Shown here: one piece after another, positions 34,274-43,478 of the stretch
Numbering within the stretch: position 1 is the stretch's first letter
Layout of the letters: each line of letters opens with the position of its first letter
The notes under the pieces: model-generated
What the model saw: the letters and a program-made list of their open reading frames with translations, nothing else
Database searches by the model: none
What the model was told of the DNA's origin: nothing
Origin: CAIWHR01 sp963843595
GTDB taxonomy: Bacteria; Pseudomonadota; Gammaproteobacteria; Burkholderiales; Casimicrobiaceae
Direction of reading: 5' to 3'
DNA: 64,000 nt
NCBI GenBank assembly: GCA_963843595.1
Contig: CAWJLG010000016.1
Location: 62,001 to 126,000, forward strand
Program-made: the position numbers and the translations under genes

Positions 34274-35455
34274 TCAGTCGGCCTGCTTGCGCAGGAAGGC
34301 CGGGATCTCCGAGGCGTCGATCCCGGACGGTGCGAGCATCGACCCGCCGCGCGGAGGACGGCGAATCACGGCGGGTTGCTCCAAATTGTCGTAGTCGATC
34401 CGCTCGACCGTCACGCCGATGCCGTCGGTGCCGGTGCGCTGGGTCACGGTGACGGTCTCGAGCACCTCGAGTTTCGGTGGCCGCTTCGACTGTGCGACGC
34501 CGCTGCCCAAGCCCGTGGCCACCATCGTGACGCGCAGCCGGTCCTCCATGGCATCGTCGATCACCGTGCCGACGATCACCATCGCGTCCTCGGCGGTGAA
34601 TTCCTTGATGGTGTTCATGACCTCGTGATACTCCTTCATCTTGAGGCCGGCCGATGCCGTGATGTTGACCAGCACGCCGCGCGCGCCGAGCAGGTTCACG
34701 TCCTCGAGCAGCGGGCTCTTGACGGCCTGCTGCGCCGCCGAGCGCGCGCGGTCGCCACCGAATGCCGTGGCCGAACCCATCATCGCCATCCCGACCTCGC
34801 CCATGACCGTACGGACGTCGGCGAAGTCGACGTTGACGAGGCCCGGGTTGTTGATCACCTCGGCAATGCCGGACACCGCGCCGTGCAGCACGTCGTTCGC
34901 GGATGCGTAGGCGTCGAGCACCGAGACATCCTCGCCCAGCACTTCCATCAGCTTGTCGTTGGGAATGATGATGAGCGAGTCGACCTTCTTGCCGAGCTCC
35001 TCGATCCCCGTCTGTGCCACCTTTTGCCGCTTGCCTTCGAACGCGAACGGACGGGTCACGACCGCGACCGTCAGGATGTCCATGCTCTTGGCGATGTCCG
35101 CGATCACGGGTGCCGCGCCGGTCCCCGTGCCCCCGCCCATGCCCGCCGTGATGAACAGCATGTCGGCGCCGTCGATGAGCTCGGCGATGCGGTCGCGATC
35201 CTCGTTCGCCGCATCGCGGCCGATCTCCGGCCTCGCCCCGGCGCCCAGTCCCCGCGTCAGGTTGCTGCCCAGCTGCAGCTGCATGCGTGCGTTGGAGCGC
35301 TTCAGCGCCTGCGAATCGGTGTTGGCACAGATGAATTCCACGCCGGCAAGCCCCCGGGTAATCATGTGATCGACTGCGTTGCCGCCGCAGCCGCCGACGC
35401 CGATGACCTTGATGATCGCCCCTTCCTGCGGGTCCTGGTCGATGATTTCGAACAT
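34274..35455 (-). CDS. ftsZ: Cell division GTPase FtsZ
   Basis: Tubulin-like GTPase forming the Z-ring. 393 residues, start at 35455 (MFEIIDQDPQEGAIIKVIGV) with AAAGGAG about 7 bases upstream. GTP-binding loops: GVGGCGGNAVDHM, ANTDSQAL, tubulin signature FITAGMGGGTGTGAAP, VTRPFAFEGKRQ; T7 loop region NVDFADVRTVMGEVGMAMMG contains the catalytic aspartates. A short linker precedes the C-terminal conserved peptide DASEIPAFLRKQAD that binds FtsA, ZipA and other partners. Lies after ftsA with a 194-base gap, so a dedicated ftsZ promoter in the gap is possible; none is clear. Confidence 0.97.
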   Translation of the reverse strand: MFEIIDQDPQEGAIIKVIGVGGCGGNAVDHMITRGLAGVEFICANTDSQALKRSNARMQLQLGSNLTRGLGAGARPEIGRDAANEDRDRIAELIDGADMLFITAGMGGGTGTGAAPVIADIAKSMDILTVAVVTRPFAFEGKRQKVAQTGIEELGKKVDSLIIIPNDKLMEVLGEDVSVLDAYASANDVLHGAVSGIAEVINNPGLVNVDFADVRTVMGEVGMAMMGSATAFGGDRARSAAQQAVKSPLLEDVNLLGARGVLVNITASAGLKMKEYHEVMNTIKEFTAEDAMVIVGTVIDDAMEDRLRVTMVATGLGSGVAQSKRPPKLEVLETVTVTQRTGTDGIGVTVERIDYDNLEQPAVIRRPPRGGSMLAPSGIDASEIPAFLRKQAD

Positions 35456-35649
35456 GGTGCGCTCCTTTCCTGTCAAGGTTCCGAGGTCAGAGGTCAGGCA
35501 ACCGATTCGTTGCCCGCCGCGACCCTGTTGATTGCGTGATGTCGATGGTCGTTCGTTGCTGCCGATGTTCATGCTCGTGATTCGCCGTTGCCTTCGTCCT
35601 CTGTCTTTGTCCCTCTCTCATGTTCCGTTCCGTGTTTCCCGTTTCCCGA

Positions 35650-36888
35650 TCAGAAATTCGCCTTGAACCACTGTTTCATCCGTTCCGCGACGCCGGACAG
35701 CCCGGCCGTCTGCGCGCGCGCCGCCTGTCCCCGCAGATACTGTTCGCGTCCTTCGAGCAGCAGTCCGACCGCCGTCGCGTAGCGCGGACTGCGCACGACG
35801 TCGGCGAGGCCGCCGACGTACGCCGGTATGCCGACGCGGACGGGCAGGTGAAAGACTTCCTCGCCGAGCTCCGTCATCCCGGCGAGCAGCGCCGAGCCGC
35901 CGGTCAGCACGATGCCGGACGACAGCAGCTCCTCGAAACCCGAGCGCCGCAGTTCGGCCTGCACGAGCGAATAGAGCTCTTCGATCCGCGGCTCGATGAC
36001 CTCCGCCAGCGTCTGGCGGGAAAGCTTCCGCGGCGCGCGGTCGCCCACGCCCGGGACCTCGATCACTTCGTTCGCCCCGGCAAGCTGGCGCAATGCGCAG
36101 CCGTAGCGCAGCTTCAGCTCCTCCGCTTCCTTGGTCGGCGTGCGCAACGTCATCGCGATGTCGTTGGTTACCTGGTCGCCGGCGATCGGGATCACCGCCG
36201 TGTGCCGGATCGCACCGCCCGCGAACACCGCGAGATCCGTGGTGCCCCCGCCGATGTCCATCAGGCACACGCCCAGATCCTTCTCGTCGTCGTTGAGCAC
36301 GGCGATCGAAGAGGCCAGCGGCTGGAGGATCACGTCCTTCACTTCCAGCCCGCAGCGGCGCACGCACTTGACGATGTTCTCGACGGCGGACACCGCGCCG
36401 GTCACGATGTGCACCTTGACCTCGAGCCGGACGCCGCTCATGCCGAGCGGCTCGCGCACGTCCTCCTGACCGTCGATGATGAATTCCTGCGGCAGGATGT
36501 GGAGGATCTGCTGGTCGTTGGGGATCGCGATCGCCTTCGCGGTCTCGACCACGCGGTCGATGTCGGCCTGCGTGACCTCCTTCTCCTTGATCGCGACCAT
36601 GCCGCTGGAATTGAGGCTGCGGATGTGGCTGCCCGCGATGCCGGTGTAGACCTCGGTGATGCGGCAGTCGGCCATCAGCTCGGCTTCCTCGAGCACACGC
36701 TGAATCGAGGCCATCGTCGCCTCGATGTTCACGACGACGCCCTTCTTCAGCCCGCGCGACGGCTGGGTGCCCAGGCCGATGATGTTGAGGCCGCCGTCAT
36801 CCTTGATCTCGGCGACGATCGCGACGATCTTCGACGTGCCGATGTCCAGGCCGACGATCAGGTTCTTGTTGTCCTTCACCATTCGCAA
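35650..36888 (-). CDS. ftsA: Cell division protein FtsA
   Basis: Actin-like ATPase that anchors FtsZ to the membrane and recruits the divisome. 412 residues: VGLDIGTSKIVAIVAEI (phosphate 1), SHS2-like 1C domain with EVYTGIAGSHIRSLNSSGMV, VCLMDIGGGTTDLAVFAGGA (phosphate 2) and SGIVLTGGSALLAGMTELGE (adenosine motif). The C-terminus GVAERMKQWFKANF is the amphipathic membrane-targeting helix. MVKDNKN at 36882 is an alternative start. Downstream of ftsQ by 24 bases. Confidence 0.96.
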   Translation of the reverse strand: MRMVKDNKNLIVGLDIGTSKIVAIVAEIKDDGGLNIIGLGTQPSRGLKKGVVVNIEATMASIQRVLEEAELMADCRITEVYTGIAGSHIRSLNSSGMVAIKEKEVTQADIDRVVETAKAIAIPNDQQILHILPQEFIIDGQEDVREPLGMSGVRLEVKVHIVTGAVSAVENIVKCVRRCGLEVKDVILQPLASSIAVLNDDEKDLGVCLMDIGGGTTDLAVFAGGAIRHTAVIPIAGDQVTNDIAMTLRTPTKEAEELKLRYGCALRQLAGANEVIEVPGVGDRAPRKLSRQTLAEVIEPRIEELYSLVQAELRRSGFEELLSSGIVLTGGSALLAGMTELGEEVFHLPVRVGIPAYVGGLADVVRSPRYATAVGLLLEGREQYLRGQAARAQTAGLSGVAERMKQWFKANF

Positions 36889-36912
36889 GATTCCTTCGTT
36901 CCACGCGGTGCG

Positions 36913-37830
36913 CTAGGCCTGGACATCGGGGCTCCGATGCGCTCCGGCCGGCACGGACCGCTTCGTGGCCGCGCTCGACGTCAGGCCGCGCTCCGTGCCG
37001 GGCGTTCGCGCCGTCCAGCGCGCGCGCGCCGTGTCGTTCGCCTCTTGGCGCGCCACCCGCACGCCGCTCTCCTGCTCCCGCGCGTCGCTCGCGACCCGCT
37101 TCGGCGGGCGCTCCTTGAACGCGGGCACGCGTGCGGCGAATCCGTTGCGGTAACGCAGATCGACATAGCCGATCCACGTTCCGGTCTTCTCCAGCGCACC
37201 GACCGTGCGCGCGAACGCCGCCACGAAGCGATCGAGCCGGTCAGCGGGTTCGTCGCGCCCGAGCTCGATGTCGAGAACGCCCGCATCGCCTGCCGCCTTG
37301 ACGTGCCAGCTGCCGCGGGCCGTCAACCGCAGTTCGCGCACGACCAGCGTCAGCGGCGCCAGGACGCCGCTCCACTCGCGGAATCGGCGGGTCACGTCGA
37401 CGGCCGTGCCCTCCGGACCACTGAATGTCGGCAGATCGCCTTGGAGATCGGCGGTGAAGACCTCGCCCTGTGCGTTGACCAGCGCGCCCTCGTTCCAGCG
37501 CGCGAGCGGCTCGTGCTCCTCGATCGTCACCTCGAGCCGCCGCGGCCACTGGCGCCGCAAGGACACGTTGCGCACCCACGGCACGCGCGCGAGCGCAGCC
37601 CGGGCACGATCGAGGTTCATCGTGAAGAAGGTGCCGGCGAGCTCCTCGCGGATGACGCCCTCGAGCTGCGCGGCGTTGGCGCGCACCGGCGGAGAGATCA
37701 TCACCACTTCGCGGAAGCCGAACGCCGGCTGGCGCGCGATCCACGCGACGGCGCCCCACGCCAGAAGGCCGGCGGCGACGACCGCGAAGGCCAGCGCGGT
37801 GGCATTGAGCTGTCTCGGGTCATCCCACAT
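36913..37830 (-). CDS. ftsQ: Cell division protein FtsQ with extended C-terminus
   Basis: Bitopic divisome protein linking early and late components through FtsB/FtsL. 305 residues: short cytoplasmic start, membrane helix ALAFAVVAAGLLAWGAVAWI (about 12-31), POTRA domain (about 38-110: FREVVMISPPVRANAAQLEG, VPWVRNVSLRRQWPRRLEV) and beta domain to about 238 (GYVDLRYRNGFAARVPAF). The usual protein ends there. About 65 further residues are charged, Arg/Ala/Thr-rich and without predicted structure. Overlaps ddl by 11 bases upstream; ftsA follows 24 bases on. Confidence 0.93.
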   Translation of the reverse strand: MWDDPRQLNATALAFAVVAAGLLAWGAVAWIARQPAFGFREVVMISPPVRANAAQLEGVIREELAGTFFTMNLDRARAALARVPWVRNVSLRRQWPRRLEVTIEEHEPLARWNEGALVNAQGEVFTADLQGDLPTFSGPEGTAVDVTRRFREWSGVLAPLTLVVRELRLTARGSWHVKAAGDAGVLDIELGRDEPADRLDRFVAAFARTVGALEKTGTWIGYVDLRYRNGFAARVPAFKERPPKRVASDAREQESGVRVARQEANDTARARWTARTPGTERGLTSSAATKRSVPAGAHRSPDVQA

Positions 37831-38737
37831 GCGCGCCTCGCAGGATCGAAACGCAAAGGTCGGCGAACGACATCCCCGCCTGTCGCGCCGCCATCGGCAC
37901 CAGCGAATGCCCGGTCATCCCGGGAGACGTGTTGACTTCCAGGAACTGGAACGTCCCGTCCGCCTTCAGGATCAGATCGAGCCGGCCCCAGCCCGCACAG
38001 CCGACCACGCGGAACGCCGCGAGCGAGGCGGCCTGGATCTCGCGCTCCTTCGCCTCCGGCAGGCCGCACGGACAGAAGTACTTCGTCTCGTCGGAGAAGT
38101 ACTTGTTGTGGTAGTCGTAGTTGCCCTGCGGGGCCTCGATCCGGATCAGCGGCAACGCGCGCTCGCCGACGATCGAGGCTGTCAGCTCGACGCCGGCGAC
38201 GAATTCCTCGACGAGAACGAGATCGTCGTGCTTCGCCGCCTCGGCACAGGCGCTCGCAAGCTCGCCGTGATCGACCGCCGTGACCTTGGTGAGGCCGATT
38301 GTGGAGCCCTCGCGCGCGGGCTTGACGATCAGCGGCAAACCGAGCTCGGCCACCACCCCCATCCAGTCGGTCTGCGCGTCGACCATCCGGTAGCGCGGCG
38401 TGGGGATGCCGCTCGCGAGCCAGACGAGCTTGGTCCGCCACTTGTCCATCGCGAGTGCGGAGGCCATGACGCCGCTGCCCGTGTAAGGAACCTTCAGCGT
38501 TTCGAGCGCACCCTGCACCGTGCCGTCTTCGCCGAAGCGGCCGTGCAGCGCGATGAAGACGCGCGCATAGCCGTCGCGCTTCAGCTCCCAGAGATCGCGC
38601 TCGGCCGGATCGAACGCGTGCGCATCGACACCCTTCTCGCGCAGTGCCCCGAGCACCGCGTTTCCGGACAGGAACGAGATCGCCCGCTCCGAGCTGGGAC
38701 CGCCCATCAGTACCGCCACCTTGCCGAATTCGTTCAT
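37820..38737 (-). CDS. ddlB: D-alanine--D-alanine ligase
   Basis: ATP-grasp enzyme making D-Ala-D-Ala for the peptidoglycan stem peptide. 305 residues, start at 38737 (MNEFGKVAVLMGGPSSERAI). VFIALHGRFGEDGTVQGALE, YTGSGVMASALAMDKWRTKL, LPLIVKPAREGSTIGLTKV, GRLDLILKADGTFQFLEVNT and SPGMTGHSLVPMAARQAG give the ATP-grasp and omega-loop signatures; N-T-S-P-G-M holds Mg2+ ligands. Overlaps murB by four bases and ftsQ by 11, part of the dcw transcript. Confidence 0.96.
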   Translation of the reverse strand: MNEFGKVAVLMGGPSSERAISFLSGNAVLGALREKGVDAHAFDPAERDLWELKRDGYARVFIALHGRFGEDGTVQGALETLKVPYTGSGVMASALAMDKWRTKLVWLASGIPTPRYRMVDAQTDWMGVVAELGLPLIVKPAREGSTIGLTKVTAVDHGELASACAEAAKHDDLVLVEEFVAGVELTASIVGERALPLIRIEAPQGNYDYHNKYFSDETKYFCPCGLPEAKEREIQAASLAAFRVVGCAGWGRLDLILKADGTFQFLEVNTSPGMTGHSLVPMAARQAGMSFADLCVSILRGAHVG

Positions 38738-39654
38738 GACGCCGCCTCGCCGATCACGCGCACTTCCGTTTCCAGCTCGACGCCGGTTCTGTCCTTCACC
38801 GTGTGCCGCACGTGGGCGATGATCGCTTCGATGTCGGCGGCACGTGCCCGGCCTTCGGGGTTGACGATGAAGTTCGCGTGCTTCTCGGAGACACACGCGC
38901 CGCCGACCGCGTACCCCTTGAGCCCGCAGCTTTCGATGAGCCGCGCCGCATGGTCGCCCTGCGGATTGCGGAAGACGCTGCCGGCGTTCGGCAGATCGAG
39001 CGGCTGCGTGGCGATCCGGCGTTTCAGTAACTCCCGGATGCGCTCGCGTGCAGCGGCGCCGTCGCCCGGCGGAAACGCGAACCAGGCCGCAGTGAACACG
39101 CCGTCCGGCGACGCGCCGTCGCTGCGCCGCACCGTGCGGTAGCCGACCGCATAGGCGGCGGCCGGGCGCTCCTCGAGCCGGCCCTGACGCCCGAGCACCT
39201 CGACGCGCTCGACGTAGCGCCAGGTCTCGCCGCCATAGCAGCCGGCGTTCATCGCGAGCGCGCCGCCGACGGTGCCCGGAATCCCGGCCAGGAACTCCGC
39301 CTCGGCGCGGCCGTGGAGCGCCGCGAACCTGGCGACCTTCGGGCTCGCCACGCCTGCCTCCGCGTACAGGAGGCCGTCACGCATCTCCAGCACGTTCAGC
39401 GCGGCGTGGATGACGAGGACGGTGCCGCGCACGCCGCCGTCGCGGACCAGCAGATTGCTGCCGAGGCCGATCACCGTGAGCGGCTCGCCCGCAGGCAGCT
39501 GTCCGACGAAGGCCGCGAGATCGGCGCGATCGGCGGGCACGTAAAGACGGTCGGCACGACCGCCGCAACGCCAGCTCGTATGGCGTGCGAGCGACTCGTC
39601 GCGCTTCAGCGTGCCGCGCAGCGCCGCGAACGTGAGGGGCTCGGTCATCATCAT
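38734..39654 (-). CDS. murB: UDP-N-acetylenolpyruvoylglucosamine reductase MurB
   Basis: FAD-dependent reductase producing UDP-MurNAc. 306 residues from the first of three consecutive ATGs (39654, 39651, 39648); the first overlaps the murC stop. FAD-binding region LTVIGLGSNLLVRDGGVRGT, LAGIPGTVGGALAMNAGCYG (active-site Tyr region) and NAGSVFRNPQGDHAARLIES. VGGACVSEKHANFIVNP carries the catalytic Ser/Glu region of the type I enzyme. The residues FAFPPGDGAAARERIRELL correspond to the usual linker. Very tight coupling to murC and ddlB indicates one polycistronic message. Confidence 0.95.
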   Translation of the reverse strand: MMMTEPLTFAALRGTLKRDESLARHTSWRCGGRADRLYVPADRADLAAFVGQLPAGEPLTVIGLGSNLLVRDGGVRGTVLVIHAALNVLEMRDGLLYAEAGVASPKVARFAALHGRAEAEFLAGIPGTVGGALAMNAGCYGGETWRYVERVEVLGRQGRLEERPAAAYAVGYRTVRRSDGASPDGVFTAAWFAFPPGDGAAARERIRELLKRRIATQPLDLPNAGSVFRNPQGDHAARLIESCGLKGYAVGGACVSEKHANFIVNPEGRARAADIEAIIAHVRHTVKDRTGVELETEVRVIGEAAS

Positions 39655-41036
39655 GCGGCACCGGCGAGCAGGGACGGCACCTGGCCGATCGAGCCGGCGC
39701 CCATCGTCACGACGACGTCGCCATCCTGCGCGAGCGCGCGGATCGCCGCCGGAACGTCGGCAACGGCGTCGACGAACACGGGCTCGACCTTGCCGGCGAC
39801 GCGAACGGCGCGCGCCAGCGCGCGCCCGTCGGCCGCAACGATCGGCGGCTCGCCGGCCGGGTAGACCTCGGTGAGCACGAGTGCATCGACCGTCGAGAGC
39901 ACCCTGACGAAATCCTCGAACAGGTCGCGCGTGCGGGTGTAGCGATGCGGCTGGAAGGCGAGCACGAGCCGCCGTCCCGGGAAGCTCCCCCGCGCCGCGG
40001 CGATCGTCGCCGCCATTTCCGCGGGATGATGGCCGTAGTCGTCGATCAGCGTGACCGCGGCGCCGCCGTCGAGCCGCACGTCGCCGTAGCGCTGGAAGCG
40101 CCGGCCGACGCCGTGGAATTCGGCAAGTGCCTTCGCGATCGCCGCGTCGGCGACGCCGACCTCGCGCCCGATCGCGATCGCCGCCAGCGCGTTCTGCACG
40201 TTGTGGAGCCCCGGCAGATTGAGCTCGACGGCAAGATCCTCGACACCGGACGCGCCGGCGACGAAGCGCATCCGGCCGGCGACGTTCGCGATCTCGGTCG
40301 CGCGCAGCTGCGCGTCGGGCGACATGCCATAGGTGACGATCGGCTTCGCGATCAACGGTGCGATCTCGCGCACGCTCGCATCGTCGATGCACAGCACCGC
40401 AACGCCGTAGAACGGGAGACGCTGTGCGAAATCGACGAACGCGCGCTTCAACTTGCCGAAGTCGTGGTCGTACGTCTCCATGTGGTCGGCGTCGATGTTG
40501 GTGATCACCGCGAGCGCCGGTTGCAGGTACAGGAACGACGCATCGCTTTCGTCGGCCTCGGCGACGAGGAAGTCGCCGTTGCCCAGTCGGGCGTTGGCGC
40601 CCGCCGACAGGAGCCTGCCGCCGATGACGAACGTCGGGTCGAGCCCGCCCTCGGCGAGCACGGAGGCGATCAGGCTCGTCGTCGTCGTCTTGCCGTGGGT
40701 CCCGGCGACCGCGATGCCCTGTTTCAGCCGCATCAGCTCGGCCAGCATCAGCGCGCGCGGCACCACGGGAACGCCCTTCTCCCGTGCGGCGACGACCTCC
40801 GGATTGTCGGTGGCCACGGCGGTCGACACGACGACCGCATCGGCACCGGCCACGTTGGCCGCGGCATGGCCGATCGCGACGGCGACGCCCAGGCCGGCGA
40901 GGCGCCGGGTCGCCGCGCTCGCGGCGAGATCGGAGCCGGACACCGTGTAGCCCTGCGTCGCGAGAACCTCGGCGATTCCGCTCATCCCGGCGCCGCCGAT
41001 GCCGACGAAGTGCACGTGCTTGACCTTGTGCTTCAT
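39651..41036 (-). CDS. murC: UDP-N-acetylmuramate--L-alanine ligase MurC
   Basis: Adds L-Ala to UDP-MurNAc. 461 residues, start at 41036 (MKHKVKHVHFVGIGGAGMSG). Rossmann N-domain with GIGGAGMSGIAEVLATQGY, ATP loop VAGTHGKTTTTSLIASVLAE (about 112-131), EADESDASFLYLQP, NIDADHMETY, and C-domain IDDYGHHPAEMAATIAAAR with FQPHRYTRTRDLFEDF. All Mur-ligase invariant residues I checked are present. Overlaps murG and murB by four bases each. Confidence 0.96.
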   Translation of the reverse strand: MKHKVKHVHFVGIGGAGMSGIAEVLATQGYTVSGSDLAASAATRRLAGLGVAVAIGHAAANVAGADAVVVSTAVATDNPEVVAAREKGVPVVPRALMLAELMRLKQGIAVAGTHGKTTTTSLIASVLAEGGLDPTFVIGGRLLSAGANARLGNGDFLVAEADESDASFLYLQPALAVITNIDADHMETYDHDFGKLKRAFVDFAQRLPFYGVAVLCIDDASVREIAPLIAKPIVTYGMSPDAQLRATEIANVAGRMRFVAGASGVEDLAVELNLPGLHNVQNALAAIAIGREVGVADAAIAKALAEFHGVGRRFQRYGDVRLDGGAAVTLIDDYGHHPAEMAATIAAARGSFPGRRLVLAFQPHRYTRTRDLFEDFVRVLSTVDALVLTEVYPAGEPPIVAADGRALARAVRVAGKVEPVFVDAVADVPAAIRALAQDGDVVVTMGAGSIGQVPSLLAGAA

Positions 41037-42118
41037 CGACGCGCGCTCCCGAGCTCGATGCAGACGTCGGCGACGCGCGCGGTCGCACCGACCCGGCGCA
41101 GACCGCGCGCCGCCTGTGCCATCGCGAGCAGGCGCTCGCGTGTCGCGGCCCGGATCCAGTCGGCAAGATGCTCCGCCGTCAACTCCGGCTGCAGGATGAG
41201 TTCGGCCGCCCCTGCGTCGGCGAGGACGCGCGCGTTGTCGATCTGATGGTCGTCGGCCGCGTGCGGGAATGGCACCAGCAGGCTCGCCACGCCGACGGCG
41301 GCGAGCTCGGCCACGGTCGTCGCACCGGCGCGGCAGATCACGACGTCGGCCTCCGCGTAGCGGCGCGCCATGTCGTCGATGAACGGCAGGCATTCCCCGG
41401 CGACGGCGGCGCTCGCGTACGCGGCGCGCAGTTGCTCGATATGTTTCTCGCCGGACTGGTGCACGACCGCCGGCCGCTGCGCTTCCGGAATCAGCGCCAG
41501 CGCCTGCGGCACCCGTTCGTTCAACGCCATCGCCCCGAGGCTACCGCCGACGACGAGCAGCTTCAGCGGACCGCTGCGGCCGGCGAAACGCACCGCGGGC
41601 GGCGCCACACGCTCGATGTCGGCGCGAAGCGGATTGCCGACCCATTCCGGGCGACCGCCTTCGGTCGCGCCGAACGTGCCGGGGAACCCGGTCAGCACGC
41701 GATCGGCGCCGAAACGCAGCACTCGATTGGCAAGGCCCGGGCGGGCGTCGAGATTGTGGATGACGAGCGGGATGTTGCGCGCGACCGCCATCAGCGCGCC
41801 CGGAAACGACGCGAATCCACCGAACCCGATGACCACCTGGGGGTGCCGGCGCTTCAGCACCCGGCGCGCCTGAAGGCATGCCGACAGGATCGCGAACGGC
41901 CCCAGCAACAGACGCGCCAGCCCCTTGCCGCGCACGCTGCCGAAGTCGAGACCGTCGAACTCCACGCCCTGTCCGGGCACGAGCCGTGCCTCCATGCCGT
42001 CGCGGGTACCCAGCCACGACACGCGCCAGCCGCGCGCGATGAGTTCCGCCGCGACCGCGAGGCCGGGGAAGATGTGACCGCCGGTGCCGCCTGTCGTGAT
42101 CATCGCGGTTCCGGTCAT
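41033..42118 (-). CDS. murG: UDP-GlcNAc:undecaprenyl-PP-MurNAc-pentapeptide GlcNAc transferase MurG
   Basis: Peripheral inner-membrane GT28 glycosyltransferase turning lipid I into lipid II. 361 residues from 42118; an ATG 15 bases downstream (MITTGGTGGHIFPG) is a possible start. Donor and acceptor motifs: TTGGTGGHIFPGLAVAAELI, IGFGGFASFPGALMAVARNI, LVVGGSLGAMALNERVPQAL and VICRAGATTVAELAAVGVAS with VPFPHAADDHQIDNARVL. 115 bases separate it from ftsW, the largest gap within the mur genes; I see no promoter there. Confidence 0.95.
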   Translation of the reverse strand: MTGTAMITTGGTGGHIFPGLAVAAELIARGWRVSWLGTRDGMEARLVPGQGVEFDGLDFGSVRGKGLARLLLGPFAILSACLQARRVLKRRHPQVVIGFGGFASFPGALMAVARNIPLVIHNLDARPGLANRVLRFGADRVLTGFPGTFGATEGGRPEWVGNPLRADIERVAPPAVRFAGRSGPLKLLVVGGSLGAMALNERVPQALALIPEAQRPAVVHQSGEKHIEQLRAAYASAAVAGECLPFIDDMARRYAEADVVICRAGATTVAELAAVGVASLLVPFPHAADDHQIDNARVLADAGAAELILQPELTAEHLADWIRAATRERLLAMAQAARGLRRVGATARVADVCIELGSARR

Positions 42119-42233
42119 ACGCGAGCGCCGCACGACGGGCGACACAGCGGGCCGGCGCCACGCCCTGGCGCGTCGCTCGCGCGCGCGGCACACGCCGCGA
42201 GGACTGCCCGAAGGAAAGCGTCGCTCCGCGTGC

Positions 42234-43478
42234 TCATACGGCGAATCCCCGAAGCAGCCTGCGGTTTTCGTAGTCCACCCGCAGCAGGATCGCGAGCGCC
42301 GCACAGTTGGCGACGATCCCGCTGCCGCCGAAGGACAGGAGCGGTAGCGTCAGGCCCTTGGTCGGGAGCACGCCCATGTTGACGCCGATGTTGATGAACG
42401 CCTGCACGCCGATCCACACGCCGATGCCCTGCGCGACCAGGGCCGCGAAGGGGCGCTCGAGCCGGGCCGCCTGGCGTCCGATCGCATAGGCGCGGAACAG
42501 CAGCCACACGAACAGGCCCAGCACCGCCAGCACGCCGGCGAAACCGAGCTCCTCGGCGATCACGGCGAGCAGGAAATCGGTGTGCGCCTCCGGGAGGAAC
42601 ATCAGCTTCTCGACGCTCGCACCGAGGCCGACGCCGAACCATTCGCCCCGTCCGAAGGCGATCAGCGAATGCGAGAGCTGGTAGCCCTTGCCGAACGGGT
42701 CGGACCACGGGTCGAGGAACGCCGCCAGCCGCTGCAGCCGGTACGGCGCGGCGACCAGGATCGCCGACAGACCGGCCGGCAACAGCAGGAGCAGGCCGAG
42801 AAACAGCCGCCAGTCGAGCCCGCCCAGGAACAGGATGCCGAAGGCGATGCCGACAATGACGACGAAGGCGCCGAAATCCGGCTCCAGCAGCAGCAGGCCG
42901 CCGATGCCGAGCATCACGGCGGCAAGCGGCAGGAACCCGCGCAGCAACGTCTGCCGCAGCGGCTGCTGTGCGTGCAGGAAGGCGGCCTTGCGCACCGCAT
43001 AGCTCGCCGCGTAGAGCACGACGGCGAGCTTCATGAATTCCGACGGCTGCAGATTCACCACGGCCAGCGGGAGCCAGCGCCGGGCACCGTTCACCGACTT
43101 TCCGACGCCGGGGATCAGCACTGCGACAAGCAGCACGGCGCCGGTGGCGAACACCCACGGCGCCAACTGCTGCCACGCCTTCAACGGGACCTGGAAGCAG
43201 ATGAAGGCGGCAACGAGCCCGGCGCCGAGGAACAGCACGTGGCGGATCAGGAAGTACCAGGCACGGTGGCCCGTGTGCGCCGACGCCTCCGCCATCGCGA
43301 TCGACGCCGAGTAGACCATCACGAGTCCGATCGCGAACAGCAGCAGCGCCGCCCACATGAGCGACGCATCGTAGGCCAGCATCGTGCGCGGGTTGCGCGG
43401 CAGCGCGCCGATCGAGCCCGGCATCCCGAGCGCGCCCGCAGGCTTCAGCGTGGCGGTGTCGGCAATGGCCTTACGCAT
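42234..43478 (-). CDS. ftsW: Peptidoglycan glycosyltransferase FtsW
   Basis: SEDS-family polymerase of the divisome, acting with FtsI. 414 residues, about ten membrane helices. SEDS features: YSASIAMAEASA near residue 55, GKSVNGARRWLPLAVVNLQP with SEFMKLAVVLYAASY, LLLEPDFGAFVVIVGIAFG (contains the catalytic Asp region), GRGEWFGVGLGASVEKLMFL, PEAHTDFLLAVIAEELGF and NIGVNMGVLPTKGLTLPLLS with F-G-G-S-G near the end. Start at 43478 overlaps the murD end by eight bases. The first 30 residues form a cytoplasmic tail. Confidence 0.95.
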   Translation of the reverse strand: MRKAIADTATLKPAGALGMPGSIGALPRNPRTMLAYDASLMWAALLLFAIGLVMVYSASIAMAEASAHTGHRAWYFLIRHVLFLGAGLVAAFICFQVPLKAWQQLAPWVFATGAVLLVAVLIPGVGKSVNGARRWLPLAVVNLQPSEFMKLAVVLYAASYAVRKAAFLHAQQPLRQTLLRGFLPLAAVMLGIGGLLLLEPDFGAFVVIVGIAFGILFLGGLDWRLFLGLLLLLPAGLSAILVAAPYRLQRLAAFLDPWSDPFGKGYQLSHSLIAFGRGEWFGVGLGASVEKLMFLPEAHTDFLLAVIAEELGFAGVLAVLGLFVWLLFRAYAIGRQAARLERPFAALVAQGIGVWIGVQAFINIGVNMGVLPTKGLTLPLLSFGGSGIVANCAALAILLRVDYENRRLLRGFAV

